NCBI GenBank assembly: GCA_937918935.1 | Contig: CAKZSI010000031.1 | Location: forward strand, 1 to 64,000 | Direction: 5' to 3' | DNA from: an uncultured Chloroflexales bacterium | GTDB taxonomy: Bacteria > Chloroflexota > Chloroflexia > Chloroflexales > Chloroflexaceae | Length of the DNA stretch: 64,000 bases | In this document: piece after piece, positions 1 to 8,490 of the stretch | Layout of the letters: the number at the start of each line of letters is the position of its first letter | Numbering within the stretch: position 1 is the first letter of the stretch | Notes under the pieces: generated by a model | The model's database searches: none | Seen by the model: the letters and a program-made list of their open reading frames with translations, nothing else | What the model was told of the DNA's origin: nothing | Position numbers and translations under genes: made by a program

Positions 1-126
1 TTTGCACATCTCGACTGCTTGCAGGACGAACTCGAAGCCGTGCTTGCGACCTACACTCCCGAGCGACTGCAATCACTCAGTGGCTACCCCTACCTGGTGC
101 AGACCGAGCTTGCGATGACCTCCTAG
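1..126 (+). CDS. 3' end of a truncated gene, possibly a transposase C-terminus
   Basis: Frame 1 is open from the window edge to a TAG at 124-126 and encodes the last 41 residues of a protein. The tail has the pattern LDxLxxEL...YTPERLQSLSGYPYL. That arrangement recalls the C-terminal end of IS630-type transposases, but too little is visible to be sure and the catalytic part lies outside the window. The next gene starts 18 bases later on the same strand with no clear terminator between them. A transposase is the leading guess only. Confidence 0.4.
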   Translation, partial: FAHLDCLQDELEAVLATYTPERLQSLSGYPYLVQTELAMTS

Positions 127-144
127 GGAATTGGTATAACCTCT

Positions 145-1014
145 GTGTTCCCACCACGCCAGGCACAGATCCGCTGGGCGATCATCGGCCCTGTACTCTT
201 TTTTTCACTGCTCATCCTGCTGGTCAACGGCTATGCGCCGCCGCCGCGCCCGCGCATCGCGCCAGCGTCGGCAGTGCAGCCGCTGACCGCTCCCGAGCGC
301 CCCCTGCCGCCCGGCGCGGCGACGCCCACCCCCGTGCCACTGACCGGCGATCTGCTTCAGACGGGCCTGCTCCGGATTGCTATTGACGAGGGCGCGCTGC
401 GCCCGGAGGAACAGCCGTCGGTCGCCGATGAACTGGATCGTGCCCTGGCCTACGTCGTGGCGCGCTTCGGCAGCCCTCCGACGGCGCCAATGGAGGTGTT
501 GATCGGCCTGGAACCAGCCTGCGCGCTCCACGGTATCGCCTACACCGACATCCGCAACATGCAGGTCTTCACTTGCGCCAGTTTCCCCGCTGCTCGCGCC
601 GTCAGCATCATGGCCCACGAATTCGTGCACCAGCTCTGTCAGGATCGCTATGGGGAACGGCACGTTAGCGCCGATCTGGTTTTATCTGAAGGTGTGGCGA
701 CCTGGGGGGCGGGCGCCTACTGGCTGGGCGATGCGCCGACCTTTCGCGCCTTCGTGCGCCCGTGGGTCGCCAACGGCGAGGCGCTGCCGCTCGGCATCAG
801 CTATGTGGGCCGGCCGATCAGCGATATGAACAAACTCTACTACCAGTGGGCCAGTTTTGTTGAGTTCCTGATCCAGACCTACGGCCGCGAGGCTTTCGAC
901 CGCCTGTACCTGACCGGCCAGAACGCGCCCGGATCAGCCGATTACCCCGGCGTCTACGGCAAGAGTTTTGACGCTCTGGAGGCCGAATGGCGCGCCTGGG
1001 CGCTTGGCGGATGA
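145..1014 (+). CDS. membrane-anchored gluzincin-type metallopeptidase (peptidase MA-like)
   Basis: A 289-residue protein starting at GTG. Residues about 11-29 form one hydrophobic segment with little before it, so the protein is probably an N-terminally anchored or secreted enzyme. A Pro/Ala/Thr-rich linker of about 35 residues follows. The catalytic signature HEFVH lies at 158-162 and a second glutamate, in SEGVATW, at 182. This HExxH-x19-E spacing is typical of gluzincin zinc peptidases, and the fold resembles the peptidase MA group common in Chloroflexota. The substrate is unknown. The gene is followed convergently by a small gene on the other strand. Confidence 0.75.
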   Translation: MFPPRQAQIRWAIIGPVLFFSLLILLVNGYAPPPRPRIAPASAVQPLTAPERPLPPGAATPTPVPLTGDLLQTGLLRIAIDEGALRPEEQPSVADELDRALAYVVARFGSPPTAPMEVLIGLEPACALHGIAYTDIRNMQVFTCASFPAARAVSIMAHEFVHQLCQDRYGERHVSADLVLSEGVATWGAGAYWLGDAPTFRAFVRPWVANGEALPLGISYVGRPISDMNKLYYQWASFVEFLIQTYGREAFDRLYLTGQNAPGSADYPGVYGKSFDALEAEWRAWALGG

Positions 1015-1036
1015 AGTCGCTCCGCGTGGCAGTCCC

Positions 1037-1300
1037 TCACTGACCAACCAGCCCGCCGCCGCCGCGTCCGGCGCGCCGCAGGCGCTCGATACTCGACCAG
1101 CGCGGCGCCACTGGCGTGCGGGTGGGAATCAACCCCTGGGTGATCAGCCGGGCGGCGCTGCGCCATCCCCCAACTACTTGCTCATCAGCGGCGCCACTGG
1201 CCAGGGCGGCCTCTTCTTCGAGCAGGCAGGTGATCGCTGCCATGGCCGCGGCGGCCTCTTCGGTGTCCACGGCGCCGCCGCTCAGGGTGAAGTGTGGCAT
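1037..1300 (-). CDS. small protein, reminiscent of acyl-CoA carboxylase epsilon subunits
   Basis: An 87-residue ORF with an ATG start. It has an acidic helical first half (TEEAAAAMAAITCLLEEE) and a basic second half containing WRSAARL and WSSIERLRRAG. Small subunits of biotin-dependent acyl-CoA carboxylases have a similar two-part layout of an acidic helix followed by WRxSAR, so that family is a possibility. No carboxylase gene is in the window to support it. Composition looks coding. The gene sits between convergent neighbours, about 200 bases downstream of gatD on the same strand. Confidence 0.5.
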   Translation of the reverse strand: MPHFTLSGGAVDTEEAAAAMAAITCLLEEEAALASGAADEQVVGGWRSAARLITQGLIPTRTPVAPRWSSIERLRRAGRGGGGLVGQ

Positions 1301-1335
1301 AAGGTCCTCACGTAACCATAGCCGGTTGCAAGAGT

Positions 1336-1433
1336 ACGGGCAAACCTGCTTTCCCCATTGCCCCTGCCCGCCCGGGTACAGGCAGGAACGTAACCCTCCG
1401 GGTCACGGGCCGGGGAAACCTGATTTCCCCGCG
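1336..1433. repeat. two copies of the GGGGAAACC/GGTTTCCCC palindrome family
   Basis: Two imperfect palindromes with the core GG(G/C)AAACCTGnTTTCCCC lie at about 1338-1358 and 1411-1430. Each is followed by a C-rich tail (GCCCCTGCC). They fill the gap downstream of gatD. The same core recurs in many intergenic gaps of this window. Confidence 0.7.
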
Positions 1434-1496
1434 CCCCTGCCCGGCGGGAGGGGCTGGAAGGGCACGACCCTCCCAGGACCGTCTCTTGAAATACCA

Positions 1497-2237
1497 TTAT
1501 ACAAGCCGTTCGAGCATCACGCGCTGGGCGCGCAATTCCAGCGTGGCGTCAAGCCGATCCAGGGTAGCGGCGGCGCCATAGCGCCGGCGCAGCGCCAGAC
1601 CGATCAGATGGTCGGTGAACTGGGGGTTCTTCGGCAGCAAGGCCCCGTGCAGGTAGCAGCCGAAGGCGTTGCGGTACACCGCTCCACCCACACCGTCTTC
1701 GCCGTTGTCGCCATGACCGGCCAGCACCCGGCCCAGGGGTCGCACCCCTGCTCCGTGGTAGGTGCGGCCACTGTGGTTCTCGAAGCCGACCAGGCGCACC
1801 GGCGCCCCCTCGCCCAGCCGGGCCTCGACCACGATGTTGCCGATCAGGCGCCGCTTCCCGCCGATGGTGTACACGTCCAGCGCGCCAAGACCGGGTAAAC
1901 GTTCGCCCGTGTGGGTCAGGAAGTAGTGCCCGAGCAACTGGTAGCCTCCGCAGATCGCCAGCAGCACCAGACCGTCCTCAATCGCCGCGCGCAGCCCCGC
2001 CCCCTGCCGCTCCAGCAGATCCCGCGCGATGAGCGCCTGGCCGCTGTCCTGGCCCCCGCCGAAGAAGGCCAGATCGAAATCCGACCAGTCTACCGCCATG
2101 CCCGGCTCGATCGGGATGACGCTCAGTTCAATGCCGCGCCAGGCGCAGCGTTGCTTCAGGGCGATCACGTTGCCGCGATCGCCATACACGTTCATGTGCG
2201 AACTGTAGAGATGCACCAGATGCAAACGATAGTTCAT
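1497..2237 (-). CDS. gatD: lipid II isoglutaminyl synthase, glutamine amidotransferase subunit GatD
   Basis: A 246-residue class I glutamine amidotransferase of the CobB/CobQ-like type. The nucleophile elbow AICGGYQLLG places the catalytic Cys at 96, and the catalytic His is in CYLHGALLPKNP at 197. These positions match GatD enzymes, which release ammonia from glutamine for MurT to amidate the D-Glu of lipid II. The N-terminus (YSSHMNVYGDRGN) is also family-typical. In most genomes murT lies directly beside gatD. Here the upstream neighbour is proA and no Mur ligase-like gene is next to it. Confidence 0.85.
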   Translation of the reverse strand: MNYRLHLVHLYSSHMNVYGDRGNVIALKQRCAWRGIELSVIPIEPGMAVDWSDFDLAFFGGGQDSGQALIARDLLERQGAGLRAAIEDGLVLLAICGGYQLLGHYFLTHTGERLPGLGALDVYTIGGKRRLIGNIVVEARLGEGAPVRLVGFENHSGRTYHGAGVRPLGRVLAGHGDNGEDGVGGAVYRNAFGCYLHGALLPKNPQFTDHLIGLALRRRYGAAATLDRLDATLELRAQRVMLERLV

Positions 2238-2405
2238 ATGCCAGGAAACGGCTCAAACCTGAGGCGCCACTGGAGGGGCGCGGGGAGGCTTCCCTTCCCC
2301 GCTATCCCCAAACAGTTGCGCAACAGACCGCACGGTGCGCCGCCAGTGCCACAAGGCGCCGTGAATCGGAGCGTCTGGCAGGGCGCAGCCCTCCCAGGAA
2401 CATCC

Positions 2406-3680
2406 TCAGGCGCGAGCAATATAATCACCCTCACCGATCCACTTAAACGTCGTCAGGGCCTCCAGGCCCATCGGCCCGCGCCAGTGGAGTTTCTGCGTCG
2501 AGATGGCCACCTCGGCCCCCAGGCCGAACTGCCCGCCATCGTTGAAGCGCGTGCTGGCATTGACGAACACGGCGCTGGCGTCAACCTCGGCGGTGAAACG
2601 CGCCGCCGCGGCGCGATCCTCGGTCAGAATGGCCTCGGTATGGCCGGAGCCGTAGGTGGCGATGAAGTCAATCGCTTCATCAAGGCTGCCTACAGTTTTG
2701 ATCGAAAGGATCAGGCCCAGAAACTCCGTGCCATAGTCATCGGGGCCGGCGGGAACCACGCGCCAGCCCTGGGCCGCGGGATGGTCGGCGAGGATGGCCA
2801 GGCTCTCGGGATCGCAGCGCAGTTCCACCCCGGCGGGGCAGAGGCTGGCCGCCACGGCCGGCAGCAGCCTCGGAGCGATCGCGCGCTCCACCAGCAGCGT
2901 GTCGAGGGCGTTGCACACACCTGGGCGCTGCACCTTGGCGTTGTGGATCAGCGGTACAGCCCGTTCCAGGTCGGCGCTGCGTTCGACGAAGAGGTGTACC
3001 ACCCCGATGCCGCCGGTGATTACCGGGATGGTGGCGTTCTCCAGGCAGAAGCGGTGCAACCCGGCGCCCCCACGGGGGATGATCATGTCCACGTAGCGGT
3101 CGAGCCGCAGCAGGCCGCGCACCACCTCACGGTCGGGATCGGTAATGCTCTGCACCGCCGTGGCGGGCAAACCGGCCCGTTTGAGGGCCGCGCCGATGGC
3201 CGCAGTAATCGCCGCCACGCTGCCGCTGATGTCGCTGCCCCCGCGCAGAATGGTGGCGTTGCCGGTCTTCAGGCAGAGTGCGGCAATGTCCACCGTGACA
3301 TTCGGGCGGGCCTCGTAGATCGCGCCCACTACGCCGAGCGGGGTACGGCGCCTGTGCAGCCGCAGACCATTCGGCAGATCCACTGCGTCGAAGACCACCC
3401 CCACCGGGTCGGGCAGGGAGGCGACATGGCGCGTATCGCCAGCGATACTGGCCAGGCGGGCCGGGGTAAGCAGCATCCGGTCAATCAGCGCCGCGTCGGT
3501 GCCGCCGGCGCGCGCGGCGGCCACGTCCTCGGCGTTGGCAGCGAGAATGGCCTCCTGCTGTTCCAACAGCGCGTCGGCGATGGCCTGGAGCGCCGCGTCT
3601 TTCGACGCGGTCGGCAAGGTTGCCAGCACTCGCGCCGCCGCCTTCGCCTGCTGGCCCATCCGTTCGAGATCTGTGTTCAT
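2406..3680 (-). CDS. proA: gamma-glutamyl phosphate reductase
   Basis: A 424-residue aldehyde-dehydrogenase-fold enzyme that reduces L-glutamyl 5-phosphate to glutamate semialdehyde with NADPH, the second step of proline synthesis. The catalytic Cys is in [11 protein letters not shown] at 256, and the glutamyl-phosphate binding region IYEARPNVT lies near 121-129. I chose the ATG at 3680 because a strong ribosome site (TGGAGG) sits just upstream; the open frame extends further but into repeat-like DNA. proB is not adjacent. The gap upstream is long and repeat-filled. Confidence 0.95.
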   Translation of the reverse strand: MNTDLERMGQQAKAAARVLATLPTASKDAALQAIADALLEQQEAILAANAEDVAAARAGGTDAALIDRMLLTPARLASIAGDTRHVASLPDPVGVVFDAVDLPNGLRLHRRRTPLGVVGAIYEARPNVTVDIAALCLKTGNATILRGGSDISGSVAAITAAIGAALKRAGLPATAVQSITDPDREVVRGLLRLDRYVDMIIPRGGAGLHRFCLENATIPVITGGIGVVHLFVERSADLERAVPLIHNAKVQRPGVCNALDTLLVERAIAPRLLPAVAASLCPAGVELRCDPESLAILADHPAAQGWRVVPAGPDDYGTEFLGLILSIKTVGSLDEAIDFIATYGSGHTEAILTEDRAAAARFTAEVDASAVFVNASTRFNDGGQFGLGAEVAISTQKLHWRGPMGLEALTTFKWIGEGDYIARA

Positions 3681-4230
3681 GATGGCCTCCAAAGGCGCTT
3701 GATCGCCGGGGTGACAGGCGCCCCGACAGCGGTTGGTAGGGTGGGGCAACCAGGTTGCCCCACGCCCCGGCCCGTAGGAGGCTTGAGGAAGGGTGGGTCC
3801 GGGGAAGGGCGAGGACTGTCTCCATCCCCCCGCCTACCAGTGGGTGTGACGCAAAGTTCTGCACGTACCGCGGCCCACTTGCCCGCCGGGCGCCTGAAAA
3901 AGCTCCGGCCAGCGTTACGAAGGCTGCCCGCGTAGCCTGCCAAAGCCGGCCTGTGTCGGCTGCGCAGGTCTTCAGCCCGTAGCTTGCACTGTAACCTGGC
4001 AGCCCCGCAGGGGCTTGCATGCACTCAGCAAGGGCTTTAGCCCCCAGCTTGCTCCGCACAGGCTTCAGCCCGCAGCTATACTTTCTTCATCTCCATCAGG
4101 CGCCGGGCGCGGGGGAACGTGCACAACATCACCACGGTGGCGCAACCCTCCGAGATGCGGTACACTACGCATACCCACATCGCATCGCACCTATATCCGT
4201 GGCGAAGGAGCCACGCGGAGGAGCGTCAGT
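3681..4230. other. 550-base intergenic region with palindromes
   Basis: The region between divergent proA and the acyl-CoA synthetase gene shows no convincing coding sequence. A perfect palindrome lies at 3741-3763 (11-bp arms GTGGGGCAACC), C-rich sequence at about 3800-3840, and a cluster of related motifs built on (G)GCTTCAGCCCGCAGCT at 3965-4080. Promoters for both genes must lie here but none stands out. Confidence 0.6.
3965..4080. repeat. three related copies of a GGCTTCAGCCC-AGCTT motif
   Basis: Three related units lie at 3965-3987, 4027-4053 and 4058-4080, sharing the core (G)GC/TTT/CAGCCC-(C/G)-AGCTT. The middle unit is self-complementary: AGCAAG pairs with CTTGCT and GGGCT with AGCCC. 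They lie upstream of the acyl-CoA synthetase gene. Confidence 0.55.
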
Positions 4231-5937
4231 ATGGAGACTACGCGCTGGAGCTACGTGAGCGGAACGAGTGACGTGCCCCTGCTGGGCGTAACCATCGGCG
4301 ATTGTTTCGACGCCATCGCCGCCCGCTTTCCCGACAACGAGGCCCTGGTGGTGCGCCAGCAGGGCCTGCGCTACACCTACGCCGATCTGAAGACCGACGT
4401 GGATCGCTGCGCCCGTGGGCTGATGGCCCTGGGGATCGCGAAAGGCGAGCGTGTCGGCATCTGGGCGCCCAACCGCGCCGAATGGCTGATCACCCAGCTC
4501 GCCACCAGTAAGATCGGCGCCATCCTGGTCAACATCAACCCGGCCTACCGCCTCCACGAACTCGAGTACGCCCTGCACCAGTCTGGCTGTAGCGCCCTGA
4601 TCTTCGCCCCGCAGTTCCGCGGCTCCGACTACAGCGCCATGCTCTACAACCTGCTGCCCGAACTGCACCAGGCCCAGCCGGGGCGCCTGGCGGCGGGACG
4701 CCTGCCCGACCTGCGCACCGTCATTCGCCTGGGCGACGAACCGGCCCCCGGCATGTTCACCTGGAACGACGTGCTGGCCGTCGCCGAACAGGTCAGCCCC
4801 GCCGACCTTGCCGTGCGACAGGCCGAACAGCAGTTCGACGATCCGATCAACATCCAGTACACCTCCGGCACGACCGGCTATCCCAAAGGCGCGACGCTCA
4901 GCCATCACAACATCCTCAACAATGGCTACTTCGTCGCTCGCCTGATGCGCTTTACCGACAAGGATCGCCTGGTGATCCCCGTGCCACTGTACCACTGCTT
5001 CGGCATGGTCATGGGCAATCTCGGCTGCATCACCCACGGCGCAACGATTATCTACCCCTCCGAGGGCTTCGAGCCGCTGGCCGTGCTCCAGGCCGTGCAG
5101 GAAGAGCGCGCCACCGCCCTCTTCGGCGTGCCGACCATGTTCATCGCCGAACTCGACCATCCCGAATTCAGCCAGTTCGACCTTGGCAGCCTGCGTACCG
5201 GGGTGATGGCCGGCGCGCCCTGCCCGGTCGAGGTGATGCGCAACGTCCACTCGCTGATGAACATGCGCGAAGTGGAGATCTGCTACGGTATGACCGAGAC
5301 CAGCCCCGTCAGCACCCAGACCCGCATCGGCGCGCCGTTGGAGAAGCAGGTCGGCACCGTCGGCCAGGTGCACCCCCACGTCGAAATCAAGATTATTGAC
5401 CCGGTTAGCGGCAAGGTGCTGCCCCGCGGCCAGACGGGCGAGTTGTGCACGCGGGGCTACTCGGTGATGCTGGGCTACTGGAACAACGAGGAAGCCACGC
5501 GCAAGGCAATTGACGCCGCCGGCTGGATGCACACCGGCGACCTGGCGGTGATGGACGAGGAAGGGTACATCAACATCGTCGGGCGGATCAAGGATATGAT
5601 CATCCGCGGCGGCGAGAATGTCTATCCCCGCGAGATCGAGGAGTTCCTCTACACCCATCCCAAGGTCAGCGACGTGCAGGTGATCGGCGTGCCCGACGAA
5701 CGCTATGGCGAGGAGATCATGGCCTGGATCAAGCTCAAGCCCGGCGAAACCGCCGACGAGGAGGAGATCCGCCACTTCTGCCGCGGGCAGATCGCCCATT
5801 TCAAGATTCCTCGTTATGTTAAGTTTGTGGAGAGTTTTCCAATGACCGTCACCGGCAAGGTGCAGAAGTTCCGCATGCGCGAGCAGAGCATCGAGGAACT
5901 GAACCTGCGCGCCGCCGCCTCCCTGCGCACGGCCTGA
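4231..5937 (+). CDS. acyl-CoA synthetase (AMP-forming), FadD-like
   Basis: A 568-residue adenylate-forming enzyme. It activates a fatty or other carboxylic acid with ATP and joins it to CoA, feeding beta-oxidation or lipid synthesis. The AMP-binding P-loop [11 protein letters not shown] starts at about residue 210. YGMTETSP follows in the middle, and the C-terminal [12 protein letters not shown] carries the catalytic lysine. The start is set by the ATG at 4231 behind GGAGGAGCGTCAGT; upstream codons in frame are repeat DNA. Chain-length preference cannot be read from sequence. A hairpin directly follows the stop. Confidence 0.9.
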   Translation: METTRWSYVSGTSDVPLLGVTIGDCFDAIAARFPDNEALVVRQQGLRYTYADLKTDVDRCARGLMALGIAKGERVGIWAPNRAEWLITQLATSKIGAILVNINPAYRLHELEYALHQSGCSALIFAPQFRGSDYSAMLYNLLPELHQAQPGRLAAGRLPDLRTVIRLGDEPAPGMFTWNDVLAVAEQVSPADLAVRQAEQQFDDPINIQYTSGTTGYPKGATLSHHNILNNGYFVARLMRFTDKDRLVIPVPLYHCFGMVMGNLGCITHGATIIYPSEGFEPLAVLQAVQEERATALFGVPTMFIAELDHPEFSQFDLGSLRTGVMAGAPCPVEVMRNVHSLMNMREVEICYGMTETSPVSTQTRIGAPLEKQVGTVGQVHPHVEIKIIDPVSGKVLPRGQTGELCTRGYSVMLGYWNNEEATRKAIDAAGWMHTGDLAVMDEEGYINIVGRIKDMIIRGGENVYPREIEEFLYTHPKVSDVQVIGVPDERYGEEIMAWIKLKPGETADEEEIRHFCRGQIAHFKIPRYVKFVESFPMTVTGKVQKFRMREQSIEELNLRAAASLRTA

Positions 5938-5964
5938 GGCGCGGAGGGCTACGCCCTCCGCGCC
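5938..5964 (+). terminator. GC-rich hairpin after the acyl-CoA synthetase
   Basis: Arms of 12 bp (GGCGCGGAGGGC / GCCCTCCGCGCC) with a 3-base loop begin on the first base after the TGA. There is no T-run. This is one of the GGGAGGGC-type hairpins that follow several genes here. Confidence 0.6.
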
Positions 5965-5970
5965 GCCTCG

Positions 5971-6036
5971 CGTTCCGCCCGCAGCGGCGGCTGTGTCCTG
6001 ATTTCGCCAACGCGCGCGCCCGCTGCGGGCGGAACG
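5971..6036. repeat. long hairpin element, copy 1 (17-bp arms, 32-nt loop)
   Basis: Perfect 17-bp arms CGTTCCGCCCGCAGCGG (5971-5987) and its complement (6020-6036) enclose a 32-nt loop. A second copy in the opposite orientation lies at 40076-40139 with the same arm sequence, the same loop length and a loop matching at about 20 of 32 positions. This is a dispersed element rather than a chance palindrome. Confidence 0.7.
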
Positions 6037-6108
6037 GAGCTGCGAGGAGTTGAGACGCCATATACGGCAATCCAGAATCCTAAAACCACCGGAGGAACAG
6101 GTTTCCCC

Positions 6109-7035
6109 ATGCCCAAACATCCCCTCGCCATGGCCCTGGCCAAGGTCGTCATCGCTGCCGCCTGGGCCGATGGGCACCTTGCTCACGATGAAGTCAACAG
6201 CCTGAAGAACCTCCTCGCCGAAATGGGCCAGACGGTCGGCAGCGGCGAGATGGCCCTGACCATGCAGGACTGGGCCGAACTGGATATTTACCTTTACTCA
6301 CCCGTGGAAGTAGAAGAACGCCAGCGCCTGGTCACCGAACTGGCCGCGCTGATGCGCGGCCCGCGCGACCGGCAACTGGCCTTGCAGGCCCTCGACCGGC
6401 TCTTCGCTGCCGATCACGTCCAGCACGAGGCCGAGCGCCAGGTGGCCGCCGAGATCCGCGCCGCCCTGGAACGGGCCGACCCGGGGCCTCTGGCGGCCCT
6501 GGGTGGGTTCGTGCGCCGCAGTCTCGGTCTCCAGCCCGCCGGACCGAACCGCGAGCAGTACCTGGAGGAGTTCCTGAACAACCGGGTGTACTACGCCGTG
6601 CGCGTGCGCCTGGGCAAGGCCCCCGAGGAGGATCTGGGCATCCCCGCCGGGGAGGCCCGCGCCCTGGCCCTCGCTGGCGGCATCCTCGCCAGCCTGGCGC
6701 ACCTCGACGCCCAGGTCACCGAGGAGGAGCGCGAGCGCATCATCGCGGCCCTGCAGCAGGGCTGGGGTATCAGCCGCGACCGGGCGGTGCTGGTCACCGA
6801 GGCCGCCATCGTCGAGAGCAAGGAACACCTGGACCCGTATACGCTGACCAACGCCTTCGCCGAGAGCACCAGTGTCAAGGAGCGTATCCGCTTCCTCGAC
6901 GCATTGTTTGCGGTTGCCGCCGCCGACGATGGCGCCATTTCGAGCGAGGCCAGCGCCATGATCAGTCGCATCACCAGCGCCATCCGCCTGGAACAACGCC
7001 ATTTTATCGAGGCCAAACGCCGCGCCACGAGATGA
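6109..7035 (+). CDS. TerB-like helical protein
   Basis: A 308-residue, mainly helical soluble protein. Two segments look like TerB/DjlA-type domains: one near 5-110 (LAKVVIAAAWADGHLAHDEV...LLAEMG) and one near 190-305 (LALAGGILASLAHLDAQVTEEE, later LFAVAAADDGAISSEA). Acidic residues recur at the places where TerB-like domains bind metal. Such domains occur in tellurite-resistance and membrane-stress proteins, but the role here is unknown. A GGAGGAAC ribosome site precedes the ATG; part of that leader matches the dispersed TTTCCCCATGCCC repeat. The stop overlaps an upstream start option of the M14 gene. Confidence 0.65.
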   Translation: MPKHPLAMALAKVVIAAAWADGHLAHDEVNSLKNLLAEMGQTVGSGEMALTMQDWAELDIYLYSPVEVEERQRLVTELAALMRGPRDRQLALQALDRLFAADHVQHEAERQVAAEIRAALERADPGPLAALGGFVRRSLGLQPAGPNREQYLEEFLNNRVYYAVRVRLGKAPEEDLGIPAGEARALALAGGILASLAHLDAQVTEEERERIIAALQQGWGISRDRAVLVTEAAIVESKEHLDPYTLTNAFAESTSVKERIRFLDALFAVAAADDGAISSEASAMISRITSAIRLEQRHFIEAKRRATR

Positions 7036-7058
7036 CGTGGGCAAACCGGGTTTCCCCC

Positions 7059-8423
7059 ATGCCCCCGCCGCCTATGAAGCACTGCCTGCTCTGCCTTCTC
7101 GCCACCCTGCTGGCGCTGGCCGTCACCGGCCCGCCCGCCGCGCTCCCGCGCGCGGCAGCCAGCGATGCGCGCACTTTCGTGCTCGGTTACTCCGCCCAGG
7201 GCCGCCCCATCGAGGTCACCCAGTTTGGCGCCGGCCCGCGCAAACTGGTTGTCGTCGGCAATACCCACGGCGCCCCCGAGGCCAACACCTTCCGGCTGAC
7301 CCTCGAACTGATCGAGCACTTTCGCGCCCATCCCGCCCTGATCCCGGCAGGTGTGCGCCTGGCCTTCATTCCCTCGATCAACCCCGACGGTCTGGCCCTC
7401 GGCTGGCGCTTCGACGCCGCCGGTGTCGATCTGAACCGCAATATGAATACCAATCTGGACGCCTGCCCCGAAAACGACTGGCGCGTGACAGTGCAGGGCG
7501 CCTACGGCGTCGTCTCCGACACCGGCGGCCCCTACCCCGACTCCCAGCCAGAAGTGCGGCTGTTACGTTCCTTCCTCTGGGACGCCGCCGGGGCGATCTT
7601 TCTGCACTCCAACGCCGGACTGGTTTTCCCGGCGAGTTGCGAGCACGCCCCCTCCATCGCTCTGGCCGAACACTACGCCGGTGGCGCCGGCTATGCCTAC
7701 AGCCGCTTCTGGCCAAATTACACCATCAGCGGGGGCATGCACGACTGGGCCGGCAGCCTCGGCATCGCGGCCATCACCCCCGAGTTGATCACCGGCGACC
7801 AGACCGAGTTCGCCCAGAATCTCGCCGGTCTCCAGGCTGTCCTGGCCGACGCCGAGAGCCTGCTGCCCCTGCCCGAAGACGGGTTGGTAGCCGGGTTGAG
7901 CGTGCCCGCGGCGATCTACCGCTTCTGGCGCGCCCTGGGCGCCGAGGAACGCTTCGGCCCGCCCCTCGAACCGGCCCGCGCCACGGCCGACGGCCTTAGC
8001 CAGGTCTTCCGCAACGCCAGCATCAACCTCCGCGAGGATCTCCGCGACACGCCCTACTACGTGCAACCCGAACCCCTGGGGGTCGCCGCACTACGCGATC
8101 TGGCCTACGGCGGCGCCGAGGCCCTGGCGGAGCCCGCGGGCGAGGCGGCGGGCCGGCGCTTCCCCGAGACCGGGCATTCGCTGCGGGGCGCTTTTCTGGA
8201 CTTCTGGGAGCGCGGGGGAGGACTGGAAGTGTTCGGGTTGCCGCTGTCGGAGGAATTCACCACCATTGCCGCCGACGGGCAACCCCGCGTCGCGCAGTAC
8301 CTTGAACGCGCCGTGTTGGCCCTCTACCCCGAGGATGGCGGGGTGCGCCTTGAACCCCTGGGGGCGCGGACGCTGGCCCTGGAGCGCCTGCGGCAGCCGG
8401 CAACGTCATTTACGGTGCGTTAA
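7059..8423 (+). CDS. secreted M14-family zinc carboxypeptidase with C-terminal repeat domain
   Basis: About 454 residues with a signal peptide (LLCLLATLLALAVTG). The peptidase domain shows HGAPE at 70-74, the HxxxE zinc-ligand variant of one M14 subgroup, then DLNRNMN and HSNAGL. The catalytic glutamate is probably in TPELITG. The last 150 residues carry FPETGH...LDFWERGGGLEVFGLPLSEEF, a repeat domain common on secreted Chloroflexota proteins and perhaps wall-binding. An ATG at 7032 overlaps the previous stop and one at 7074 sits nearer the signal peptide, so the exact start is uncertain. The 7037-7065 stretch is itself a dispersed palindrome. Confidence 0.8.
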   Translation: MPPPPMKHCLLCLLATLLALAVTGPPAALPRAAASDARTFVLGYSAQGRPIEVTQFGAGPRKLVVVGNTHGAPEANTFRLTLELIEHFRAHPALIPAGVRLAFIPSINPDGLALGWRFDAAGVDLNRNMNTNLDACPENDWRVTVQGAYGVVSDTGGPYPDSQPEVRLLRSFLWDAAGAIFLHSNAGLVFPASCEHAPSIALAEHYAGGAGYAYSRFWPNYTISGGMHDWAGSLGIAAITPELITGDQTEFAQNLAGLQAVLADAESLLPLPEDGLVAGLSVPAAIYRFWRALGAEERFGPPLEPARATADGLSQVFRNASINLREDLRDTPYYVQPEPLGVAALRDLAYGGAEALAEPAGEAAGRRFPETGHSLRGAFLDFWERGGGLEVFGLPLSEEFTTIAADGQPRVAQYLERAVLALYPEDGGVRLEPLGARTLALERLRQPATSFTVR

Positions 8424-8467
8424 AAGGGGATGGTATGGGAGGGCTTCGCCTCCCATACCATCCCCTT
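8424..8467. terminator. bidirectional hairpin terminator
   Basis: A perfect inverted repeat with 19-bp arms (AAGGGGATGGTATGGGAGG and its complement) and a 6-base loop lies between the convergent carboxypeptidase and efp genes. The A and T flanks let it act in both directions. Confidence 0.8.
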
Positions 8468-8490
8468 GCAACGGGGGTACGGGCAAGCGT

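Noticed and set aside
1911-3935. A 674-codon plus-strand ORF across gatD and proA
   Set aside because: It is antisense to two recognised genes and has no domain features.
4165-6186. A 673-codon minus-strand ORF across the acyl-CoA synthetase gene
   Set aside because: It is the antisense shadow of a GC-rich, clearly recognised gene; the translation is compositionally odd and matches no family.
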